From: Piscinibacter gummiphilus | GTDB taxonomy: Bacteria; Pseudomonadota; Gammaproteobacteria; Burkholderiales; Burkholderiaceae_C | Direction of reading: 5' to 3' | DNA length: 64,000 nt | Assembly: GCF_032681285.1 (NCBI RefSeq) | Contig: NZ_CP136336.1 | Coordinates: forward strand, 5,257,001-5,321,000 | Shown here: positions 35,454-44,106 of the stretch, piece by piece | Layout of the letters: each line of letters starts with the position of its first letter | Position numbering within the stretch: position 1 is the stretch's first letter | Notes under the pieces: generated by a model | What the model was told of the DNA's origin: nothing | The model's database searches: none | The model's input: only the letters and a program-made list of their open reading frames with translations | Made by a program: the position numbers and the translations under genes

Positions 35454-36461
35454 CTAGGGCCGCTTCTTCTTCGGGCGGGCCGCCCAGGCCTCGAGGAAGG
35501 CGAGCGTCACCGCCGCTTCGTTGGCCTCGGCCAGGCCGCTCATGAAGAGCGCGCCCACGTCGGCGTTGAACTCGGTCGCCCCCGCGAGGTCGCTGATGCT
35601 GCGAAAGGCGATGTAGGGCACGCCGTTGGCACGGGCCACATGGGCGAGCGCGGCGGTCTCCATCTCGAAGGTGTCGGCCTTCAACGTGTCGAAGAGGTAC
35701 TGGCGGTAGGCCGCGTTGGCGAGGAAGACCGGGGCCGACACGCCCAGGCCGCCCACTCGCAGCGTCGGTTGCTCGCGCACGCATTGCTTCGCATCGAGTT
35801 CACCGGAAGGCAGGCGGGCCTTCGGGCCGCAGCGTTCGAGCCGCGGTGCGATGGTGCGGGCCACCGCCAGCATGTCGGCATCGACCGGGTAGTCGAAGCG
35901 GAACTCGCCGTGCGGCGCGTTGGCCGCGCTCAGCACATGGGTCTCGCGCATGAAGAGGCCGGGCGCATAGGGCGGCAGCGGCTGGCCGTCGGCGCCTGTC
36001 GCGAGCTTCAGGCCGAGGCAGCCCACGTCGGCCGACTTGCCACAAGGCGCGGGCACCTGCGTGTCGGCGTTCCAGTAGACCTCCATCGGCATCGCCCAAC
36101 GCTCGGGCACGGTCACGTCGCCGACGTGCTGCGCAGGGTTCAGGCCACCGGCGATGCCGCTCATGATGAGCCGCTCGATGTGGAAGTGGTCGAGCATCTG
36201 CTGCGTGACCATCGCCGAATTGACCATGCTCACGCCGCTCAGCACGATCACCACCCGCAGGCCGCGCAGGGTGCCGGTGGTGTAGCGCTTGCCGGCGAGC
36301 GTCCAGGTGCGCTTGCGGGTCGTCTCGGCGATCAACAGGTCGGCTTCGGCGCCGAAGGCCGAGACGATGCCGATGCGTGGCGTGCACTCGCTGAGACAGC
36401 GGGGGGCCGCTTGAACGCTGGCGCTGAGCGCCAGCAAGATCAAAGCCCAGAGCGCGCGCAT
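35454..36461 (-). CDS. Exported phosphorylase/nucleosidase-family protein
   Basis: 335 residues with a signal peptide (MRALWALILLALSASVQA). The mature protein is a PNP/UDP-phosphorylase superfamily member: RIGIVSAFGAEADLL, GVSMVNSAMVTQQML, SGIAGGLNPAQHVGDV and the nucleoside-binding DTFEMETAALAHVARANGVPYIAFRSISDLAG near residue 275. The Glu-Met-Glu and Ser-Asp residues typical of MTA/SAH nucleosidases are present. Export is unusual for this fold and suggests nucleoside scavenging in the periplasm. Its ATG overlaps the DUF2214 stop (TGATG). Confidence 0.88.
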   Translation of the reverse strand: MRALWALILLALSASVQAAPRCLSECTPRIGIVSAFGAEADLLIAETTRKRTWTLAGKRYTTGTLRGLRVVIVLSGVSMVNSAMVTQQMLDHFHIERLIMSGIAGGLNPAQHVGDVTVPERWAMPMEVYWNADTQVPAPCGKSADVGCLGLKLATGADGQPLPPYAPGLFMRETHVLSAANAPHGEFRFDYPVDADMLAVARTIAPRLERCGPKARLPSGELDAKQCVREQPTLRVGGLGVSAPVFLANAAYRQYLFDTLKADTFEMETAALAHVARANGVPYIAFRSISDLAGATEFNADVGALFMSGLAEANEAAVTLAFLEAWAARPKKKRP

Positions 36462-36913
36462 CAGAAGCGCAGGCCCTTGGCCATCAGCGAGGCGCTCAGC
36501 AGCAGCGGCACCAGCAGCAGCATCTGCAGGCCGAGCAGCCGCGAGATGCGCTGGTACTGCGCTTCGGGGATCTGCGGCGCTTGCCCGGCCTTGAGCGACG
36601 ACTTCCAGCGGGCGAAGCTGATCGTCGGGTAGATCGACAGCAGGCCGATCGCGACGAAGAGCGTGAGCTTCAGGTGGAAGAAGGGCATGGCCTTGTAGAA
36701 CTCCCAGCCCTTCTCGAAATAGAAGACCCGCAGAAGGCCCACCGCGAGCAGGCCACCGGCAAACGCGCCGTACCAGCGGTCGGCTGCCGCCAGTTGCTGC
36801 GCCTCACGCAAGGTGGGCGTGCGGCTGAAGGTGAACCACTCGAAGAACAGCGTGGCGACGATGCCGAACGCGAAGACGAAATGCAGGAAGGCGATGAACG
36901 AGCTGGCGAGCAT
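36461..36913 (-). CDS. DUF2214 family membrane protein
   Basis: 150 residues with four TM helices (near 5-25, 50-65, 82-97 and 126-145). FIAFLHFVFAFGIVATLFFEWF at the start and LRVFYFEKGWEFYKAMPFFHLKLTLF in the middle are characteristic of DUF2214 proteins. Function unknown. It is translationally coupled to the exported nucleosidase. Confidence 0.85.
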   Translation of the reverse strand: MLASSFIAFLHFVFAFGIVATLFFEWFTFSRTPTLREAQQLAAADRWYGAFAGGLLAVGLLRVFYFEKGWEFYKAMPFFHLKLTLFVAIGLLSIYPTISFARWKSSLKAGQAPQIPEAQYQRISRLLGLQMLLLVPLLLSASLMAKGLRF

Positions 36914-37024
36914 GGGCGTGGCGCGTCGTGGACAAGGCCCCGACTGTGCCGCGCCCGCCTGCCGCGCTGCAAGCCCATGCGACGAAACGGTGAATTCCGG
37001 CGGTGAGTCGCCGGCTGCGCGCCG

Positions 37025-38650
<1,626 letters not shown>

Positions 38651-38737
38651 GGGGTTGCGGCGCGGGGACTGAAGGTGCGCCGCCTCGTGGAAACCCGTGA
38701 TTATCGGGGCCGGCGGATTTCCGTGACACTCGATCCC

Positions 38738-39619
38738 ATGCCGGAGCTGCCCGATATCACGGTCTACGTCGACCGCCTGGCCGACAAGGTCCAGGGCCGG
38801 GTGCTTCGGCGCGTGAAAGTGCTCAACCCCTTCCTGCTGCGCACCGCACTGCCGCCACTCGGCGAGGCCGAAGGCCGCACCGTCACCGGCGTGGAGCGCC
38901 TGGGCAAGCGCGTGGTGCTGGCACTCGACAGCGGGCTCTTCCTCGTCATCCACCTGATGATCGCCGGCCGCTTGCGCTGGCTGCTGCCGGGCGGCAAGCC
39001 GCCGGGCAAGATCTCGCTGGCGGTGTTCGAGTTCGACCACGGCGGCGTGGTGCTGACCGAAGCCGGCAGCAAGCGCCGCGCCTCGCTCCATGTGCTGGCC
39101 GACCGCGCCGCCCTCGACGCGATGGACCCGGGCGGCATCGACGTGATGAGCGCTTCGCTCGACGATTTCAGCGAACGCCTCACGCGCGAGAACCACACGC
39201 TGAAACGCGTGCTGACCGACCCGCGGCTCTTCAGCGGCATCGGCAACGCGTACTCCGACGAGATCCTCTTCCGCGCACAGCTGTCGCCGATCCAGCTGTC
39301 GCAGAAGCTCGCGCCCGAGCAGATCGAGCGGCTGTACCACGCGACGCAAACGGTGCTGGCGGAATGGATCGCGCGCCTCGACAAAGAAGCGGGCGACTGG
39401 CCGGAAAAGGTCACCGCCTTCCACCCGCAGATGGCGGTGCACGGCAAGTACGACCAGCCCTGCCCGGTGTGCGGCACGCCGGTGCAGCGCATCGTCTATG
39501 CCGACAACGAGACCAACTACTGCGCGCGCTGCCAGACCGGCGGCAAGCTGCTGGCCGACCGGGCACTCTCCACACTGCTGCACAGGAGCTGGCCGAAGAA
39601 CATCGATGAGCTTCCCTAG
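38738..39619 (+). CDS. Fpg/Nei family DNA glycosylase
   Basis: 293 residues. The mature N-terminus PELPDITVYVD gives catalytic Pro1 and Glu2. RLFSGIGNAYSDEILFRAQLSP is the helix-two-turn-helix, and the C-terminal zinc finger has CPVCG...CARC near residues 250-275. It differs from canonical MutM: PELPDI rather than PELPEV, and VKVLNPFLLRT after it. It belongs to the Nei-like branch whose lesion range is poorly defined. It diverges from prfC. Confidence 0.92.
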   Translation: MPELPDITVYVDRLADKVQGRVLRRVKVLNPFLLRTALPPLGEAEGRTVTGVERLGKRVVLALDSGLFLVIHLMIAGRLRWLLPGGKPPGKISLAVFEFDHGGVVLTEAGSKRRASLHVLADRAALDAMDPGGIDVMSASLDDFSERLTRENHTLKRVLTDPRLFSGIGNAYSDEILFRAQLSPIQLSQKLAPEQIERLYHATQTVLAEWIARLDKEAGDWPEKVTAFHPQMAVHGKYDQPCPVCGTPVQRIVYADNETNYCARCQTGGKLLADRALSTLLHRSWPKNIDELP

Positions 39620-39696
39620 CGTTTCTTGACCCAACTCAGCAAGCCTTAAGACAGAGGCCGCACAGTGGCCCCATGCTGCTGAGGAGACGCCCATCC

Positions 39697-41319
39697 ATGC
39701 GCCCGATCCTGCTGGCCCTGGGGGTGTCGGCAGCCGGCATCGCGGGCGCACAGGCGCCGCAGACCCCGCCCCCACCACCCGAGTGCCAGCGCATCGGCGA
39801 AGTGCACATCGTGCGCACCGACGTGTTCGACACGCGCATCCCGCAGGAGGACCGGGCGCTCTTCCGCTTGGCCAACACGCTGCACCTCGACACGCGCGAA
39901 TCGACGGTGAAGCAGCTGCTGCTCGTCAAGCCCGGCGACCCCTACGAGCCGCGGCTGCTGCGCGAAAGCGAGCGCCTGATGCGCGCCACCGGCTACCTGC
40001 ACGACGCCACCATCCGCGTGCTGGGCTGCGCCGATGGCAACGCCGACCTCGAAGTGGCCGTGCAGGACGTGTGGACGCTCAAGCCCTCGCTGTCGCTGGG
40101 CCGCAAGGGCGGCGCCAACAGCTCGGCCTTCGGCATCGAGGAAAGCAACCTCTTCGGGCTGGGCACCCAGCTCGGACTGGACTTCCGCTCGGGCGTCGAC
40201 CGCAGCTCGCGCATGCTGTCGTACCACGACCCGCTGCTGGGCGGTCGCCGCCTCGACCTCACGGCGAGCTATGCCGACAACAGCGACGGCACGCAGACGC
40301 GCCTCGGCCTCGACCGGCCCTTCTACAGCCTCGACACGCCCTGGGCCGCCGGGGTGTCGAGCCGGCGTGAGACCCGCATCGACTCGGTCTACGAGCTCGG
40401 CCAGGTGGTCGGCCAGTATCAGGTGAGCGAGCGCCACGCCACCGCCTATGCCGGGCGATCGAGCGGCTGGCGCGACGGCTGGGTCACCCGCTGGACGGCC
40501 GGCTGGACGCAGGACGAGCACCTGGCCCGCCCGACCTCGGCGCCCGGCATCCCGGCGGCCGGCGTGTCGGCTGACCGGCGGCTCAACCGCCCCTGGGTCG
40601 GTGTCGAATGGCTGCAGGACGACTTCCGCGAGACCCGCAACTTCGACCAGATCGGCAAGACCGAAGACCTGGCGCTCGGCTGGCAGATGAGCCTGCAACT
40701 GGGCCTGGCGCGGCAGGCCTTCGGCGCCGACCGCAATGCCACCGTGTTCTCGTTCAAGGTCAACAAGGGCTGGCAACCGGCGCGAGCGCACACGCTGCTC
40801 GTCGAAGGCAGCGCCGAAGGCCGCTACGAGTCGCAAAGCCTCGCCGGCACGCTCTTCAGCGGCAGCGTGCGTTATCACCTGCGGCAGTCCGACCGGCGCA
40901 GCTTCTTCGTCGGCCTGAGCGCCGACCGCAGCGTCCACCCCGACCCCGACCAGCAGGTGCTGATCGGCGGCGACTCGGGCCTGCGCGGCTACCCCATGCG
41001 CTACCAGAGTGGCAAGGGGCGCTGGCTGGCCACCGCCGAGCAGCGCTGGTTCACCGACTGGTACCCGTGGCGGGTCTTCAACGTGGGCGGCGCCGTCTTC
41101 TACGACATGGGCCGCACCTGGGACCAGACCGCCACGACCAGCACCGCCGGCACCCCGCCACGCCTGGGTCTGCTGCGCGACTGGGGCTTCGGCCTGCGCT
41201 TGGGCAACAGCCGTTCGGCCATCGGCAGCGTGGTGCACATCGACTTCGCCTTCCCCCTCGATGGGGACCCGTCCATCAAGAAGGTGCAGTTTCTCGTGGA
41301 AGCCAAGCGCAGCTTCTGA
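39697..41319 (+). CDS. BamA/TamA-like outer-membrane barrel protein
   Basis: 540 residues from ATG 39697, chosen for GAGGAG 10 bases upstream; an ATG at 39673 is also possible. A signal peptide ends in GAQA. A single POTRA-like segment (residues 35-120: IGEVHIVRTDVFDT...LLLVKPGDPYEPRLLRESERLMRATGYL) precedes the barrel. GGDSGLRGYPMRYQ near 430 is the conserved (V/I)RG(F/Y) motif of Omp85 loop 6. The last residue is Phe, as in barrel proteins. With only one POTRA it is not BamA; its substrate is unknown. Confidence 0.88.
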   Translation: MRPILLALGVSAAGIAGAQAPQTPPPPPECQRIGEVHIVRTDVFDTRIPQEDRALFRLANTLHLDTRESTVKQLLLVKPGDPYEPRLLRESERLMRATGYLHDATIRVLGCADGNADLEVAVQDVWTLKPSLSLGRKGGANSSAFGIEESNLFGLGTQLGLDFRSGVDRSSRMLSYHDPLLGGRRLDLTASYADNSDGTQTRLGLDRPFYSLDTPWAAGVSSRRETRIDSVYELGQVVGQYQVSERHATAYAGRSSGWRDGWVTRWTAGWTQDEHLARPTSAPGIPAAGVSADRRLNRPWVGVEWLQDDFRETRNFDQIGKTEDLALGWQMSLQLGLARQAFGADRNATVFSFKVNKGWQPARAHTLLVEGSAEGRYESQSLAGTLFSGSVRYHLRQSDRRSFFVGLSADRSVHPDPDQQVLIGGDSGLRGYPMRYQSGKGRWLATAEQRWFTDWYPWRVFNVGGAVFYDMGRTWDQTATTSTAGTPPRLGLLRDWGFGLRLGNSRSAIGSVVHIDFAFPLDGDPSIKKVQFLVEAKRSF

Positions 41320-41356
41320 ACATCGGGTCATGATGCGGCCTGCAAGGAGCCCGACC

Positions 41357-41953
41357 ATGACCACCTCCATCAGTCGCTACCCCGTGCCCGAGATCGCCGA
41401 CCTGCCCGAGGACATCCGCACCCGCATCCTCGACGTGCAGCAGAAGACGGGCTTCATCCCCAACGTCTTCCTCGGCTTCGCGCACCGGCCCGACGAGGCG
41501 CGCGCCTTCTTCGCGTACCACGATGCGCTGCTGCTGAAGGAAGGCGGGAACCTCACCAAGGGCGAACGCGAGATGATCATCGTCGCCACCTCGGGCGCAA
41601 ACCGCTGCCTCTACTGCGTGGTGGCGCACGGCGCGATCCTGCGCATCTACGCGAAGAAGCCGCTCATCGCCGATCAGGTGGCGGTCAACCACCGCAAGGC
41701 CGACATCACCGAGCGCCAGAAGGCGATGCTCGATTTCGCGCTCAAGGTGAGCCACGCGGCCGACGAGATCGTCGAGGCCGACTTCGAGGCGCTGCGCGCC
41801 CACGGCTTCGACGACGAGGACATCTGGGACATCGGTGCGATCACGGCGCTCTTCGGGCTGTCGAACCGCATGGCCAACCTGATGAGCCTGCGGCCGAACG
41901 ACGAGTTCTACCTGCTCGGGCGTGTGCCGCGCGAGAAGAAGCCGAGCGCTTAA
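41357..41953 (+). CDS. AhpD-like peroxidase-related protein
   Basis: 198 residues, AAGGAG before ATG. A carboxymuconolactone-decarboxylase/AhpD fold with the redox motif CLYCVVAHG near residue 88-96 (CxxC plus His), and EREMIIVATSGANRC before it. Proteins of this 'peroxidase-related' group are thought to act in alkylhydroperoxide defence, but partners are unknown here. It overlaps the bufC stop by 4 bases on the other strand. Confidence 0.9.
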   Translation: MTTSISRYPVPEIADLPEDIRTRILDVQQKTGFIPNVFLGFAHRPDEARAFFAYHDALLLKEGGNLTKGEREMIIVATSGANRCLYCVVAHGAILRIYAKKPLIADQVAVNHRKADITERQKAMLDFALKVSHAADEIVEADFEALRAHGFDDEDIWDIGAITALFGLSNRMANLMSLRPNDEFYLLGRVPREKKPSA

Positions 41954-42720
41954 GCCGCCAGCAGCCCTTCGTCCACCCACTGCTGCAGCAAGCCCACCAC
42001 CTGCGGCACTGCGGCGGCGTCGCCCACCGCACTGGCCGCGCGCTCGCACAGCACGCTGAAGGGCTCGCCCTGTTGCACGGCCTCGAGCAGCACCGCCTCC
42101 AAGGCGCTGCCCGCCGAGCGCCAGCGGGTGTCGAGCCGCGGTCGCCACACGATCAGCGCATGCGGAAGGGCTTGCGGCTCGGGCAGGTCGGGGTCGTCGG
42201 CCGCTTCGTCCTGCAGGGCCTTCCACGCGGGCTCCACCGCCCAGTCCATCTGCAGCCGCTGCACCGACGGGTGCAAACGCAGCCGCAGGCCGGGCCAGTC
42301 GTCGGGCGGCAAGGCGGCCAAGGTGTCGCGCGACAGCAGCGGCGCATCGGCCGCATCGAAGGCACCTCGCAAGGCCCACTCCATGCGCGCAAGGTCGATG
42401 AAGGCGGGGTGCGGCACGAGCTCGTCGTGCTCCTGCATGAAGTCGGCCAGCCGGTCGCCGAACCAGCGGATCGACGGGTGGCGCGACGGGTGTGCGTCGA
42501 GGTAGGCCGACGCGAGCGCATCGAAGGCCTCGTCGCCCATCGCGCGTGGCAGCGTGCCGAAGTTGTCACGCAGCGCGGCGAGGAGGCGAGCGCGGTAGGC
42601 ATGCCGGTAGACCCGCAGCAGCGAGCCACCGGCCCGCGCGCGCAGCAGGCCCTTGGCCGCGTCGGGCTCGCCGACGATCGCCCGGCGCAGCTGGTGCTGG
42701 AGCTCGATCAGCGCCGTCAT
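41950..42720 (-). CDS. bufC: BufC / DUF2063 protein, partner of the bufferin maturase
   Basis: 256 residues. The N-terminal DUF2063 domain reads [52 protein letters not shown] (residues 33-95), then a helical C-terminal domain. This protein partners the multinuclear iron oxidase BufB, where it recognises the precursor peptide. Its start overlaps the bufB stop (ATGA), as expected for subunits of one enzyme. Confidence 0.88.
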   Translation of the reverse strand: MTALIELQHQLRRAIVGEPDAAKGLLRARAGGSLLRVYRHAYRARLLAALRDNFGTLPRAMGDEAFDALASAYLDAHPSRHPSIRWFGDRLADFMQEHDELVPHPAFIDLARMEWALRGAFDAADAPLLSRDTLAALPPDDWPGLRLRLHPSVQRLQMDWAVEPAWKALQDEAADDPDLPEPQALPHALIVWRPRLDTRWRSAGSALEAVLLEAVQQGEPFSVLCERAASAVGDAAAVPQVVGLLQQWVDEGLLAA

Positions 42721-43544
42721 CGCGCGAGCACCTCATGCTGGATGGCCCGCGCCCGGTCCAGCTCGGCCAGCAGGTCGGCCAGCGGCGGGATGTGGTCGTC
42801 GCGCTCGATCATGGTGGGCACGGCCCCAAGGCGCCCCACGGTGTAGGCGTACAGCTCCCACACCGCTTCGCACACCGGGTGGTCGTGCGTATCGATCAGA
42901 TGGTCGCCGTGGTCTTCATGGCCCGCGAGGTGGATCTGGCGCACCCGCTCGCGCGGCATCGCATCGATGAAGCGGCGCGCGTCGAAACCATGGTTGCGGC
43001 TGCTGACGTAGACGTTGTTGACGTCGAGCAGCAGCTCGCAGTCGGCGCGGCGGGCGAGTTCGGCGATGAACTCCCACTCGCTCATCTCGTCGCCGTCGAA
43101 GCTCACATAGCTCGACACGTTTTCGAGCAGCAGCCGTCGGCCAAGTGCCTCCTGCACCTGCAGCACCCGCTCGCTCACGTGGCGCAGCGCTTCTTCGGTG
43201 CAGGGCAGCGGCAGCAGGTCGTGCAGGTGGTGGTGGTCCACACCCGTCCAGCAGAGGTGGTCCGACACCCACGCCGGCTCGATGCGGCGCGTGAGCGCCT
43301 TCAGCTCGCGCAGGTAGTGGCGGTCGAGCGGGTCGGTGCTGCCGATGGAAAGCGACACGCCGTGCATGGCCATCGGGTACTCGGCGCGGATGCGCTCCAG
43401 GTGCGCGAGCGGCTTGCCGCCGGGCACGAGGTAGTTCTCGGAGATGACTTCGAGCCAGTCCACGGCCGGACGGCCGTCGAGGAAATCGGCGTAGTGCTCG
43501 ACCCGCAGGCCGAGGCCGAAGCCGCTGAGAGGTGGGGGACTCAT
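42717..43544 (-). CDS. bufB: BufB / DUF692 multinuclear iron-dependent oxidase (MNIO)
   Basis: 275 residues, the DUF692/MNIO barrel. Candidate iron ligands lie in [10 protein letters not shown] near residue 60, WVSDHLCW near 93, [11 protein letters not shown] near 140, [18 protein letters not shown] near 172 and [20 protein letters not shown] near 205. The family modifies Cys residues of ribosomally made peptides (methanobactin, bufferins). No Shine-Dalgarno is visible before ATG 43544. The preceding bases are a hairpin and T-run, so expression is presumably low or structure-dependent. Confidence 0.92.
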   Translation of the reverse strand: MSPPPLSGFGLGLRVEHYADFLDGRPAVDWLEVISENYLVPGGKPLAHLERIRAEYPMAMHGVSLSIGSTDPLDRHYLRELKALTRRIEPAWVSDHLCWTGVDHHHLHDLLPLPCTEEALRHVSERVLQVQEALGRRLLLENVSSYVSFDGDEMSEWEFIAELARRADCELLLDVNNVYVSSRNHGFDARRFIDAMPRERVRQIHLAGHEDHGDHLIDTHDHPVCEAVWELYAYTVGRLGAVPTMIERDDHIPPLADLLAELDRARAIQHEVLAR

Positions 43545-43549
43545 GTGTC

Positions 43550-43588
43550 AAAAAAACCGGCGTGAGGCGATGAGCACCGTCACGCCGG
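43550..43588 (-). terminator. Hairpin terminator/attenuator between bufA and bufB
   Basis: Minus strand: CCGGCGTGA (43588-43580) pairs perfectly with TCACGCCGG (43565-43557) around a 14-nt loop, followed by seven T (43556-43550). It ends 6 bases before the bufB ATG. Readthrough would be needed for bufB-bufC, giving more precursor than enzyme transcript. Confidence 0.8.
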
Positions 43589-43613
43589 AATCCTGGTCGC
43601 TACAGGAGGAGAC

Positions 43614-43874
43614 TCACTTGAGGACGGTGCCGCCTTCCTTGGTGCACTCGGCCGCGCTCTTCTTGCTGACCCAGCCCTGGCCCTTGCAGCCGTTCTGGCC
43701 CTTGCATTCGCTCTTGGCGGTCTTGCACTCCGAGGTGCCCTTGCAGCTGTTGACGCCCGAACACTTGACGCTCATCTCGCCGCCGGCGTGGCTGGCCGCC
43801 AGCACGGGGGCGGTCATGGTGGAGAACAGCGCAGCAGCGGTGGTGGCCATGGCGAGGCCGGATTTGATGTTCAT
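43614..43874 (-). CDS. BufA2-type bufferin precursor (periplasmic metallophore)
   Basis: 86 residues from ATG 43874 (GGAAGGAAA upstream). A signal peptide ends near residue 26 (TAPVLAA). The mature region has six Cys (38, 44, 50, 57, 63, 77) in the pattern KCSGVNSCKGTSECKTAK followed by SECKGQNGCKGQGW, the BufA2 signature. In bufferins, Cys residues are converted to thiooxazole-type heterocycles by the MNIO enzyme so that the exported peptide binds copper. The core region here is unusually short and Lys-rich. Confidence 0.9.
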   Translation of the reverse strand: MNIKSGLAMATTAAALFSTMTAPVLAASHAGGEMSVKCSGVNSCKGTSECKTAKSECKGQNGCKGQGWVSKKSAAECTKEGGTVLK

Positions 43875-43954
43875 GTCGATTTCCTTCCGAGGTGTTGACG
43901 AGGGGTGCAGCGCACCGGACCGGCCGGGCCGCAACGGCGCGCTTGCCGGGCTCT

Positions 43955-43980
43955 GTCGGGGCGGTCTGCGGCTTCTTACA
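43955..43980 (-). promoter_or_regulatory. Candidate ECF-type promoter of bufA
   Basis: Minus strand TGTAAG (43980-43975) and CGAC (43958-43955) give an AAG-N16-CGA layout like the AAC-N16-CG format of extracytoplasmic-function sigma promoters, 81 bases before the bufA ATG. Bufferin operons in Caulobacter are under an ECF sigma factor. No sigma gene is in the window. Confidence 0.3.
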
Positions 43981-43983
43981 CAC

Positions 43984-44023
43984 CGGCGTGCAACGGGCAG
44001 GAACGACGATCGGCGTGCAAACG
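43984..44023. repeat. Direct repeat CGGCGTGCAA upstream of bufA
   Basis: CGGCGTGCAACG (43984-43995) and CGGCGTGCAAACG (44011-44023) are near-identical direct repeats 27 bases apart, immediately upstream of the candidate bufA promoter. They could be paired regulator sites; alternatively chance in GC-rich DNA. Confidence 0.3.
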
Positions 44024-44106
44024 AGCAGTTCTGCCTGCTTGCGCGTCACTGAGGTGCCACCCCTAGCGCCACCGAGCCAGGACAATCCTGGGTTGGCCTG
44101 CACCGC

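Noticed and set aside
38738..39619. Assigning mutM to the Fpg/Nei family gene
   Set aside because: It lacks the exact MutM N-terminal signature (PELPEV) and its lesion specificity cannot be told, so only the family is stated.
39646..41370. Antisense frame of about 570 codons over the Omp85-like gene
   Set aside because: The plus-strand protein has signal peptide, POTRA and GLRGYP motifs; the antisense frame has none.
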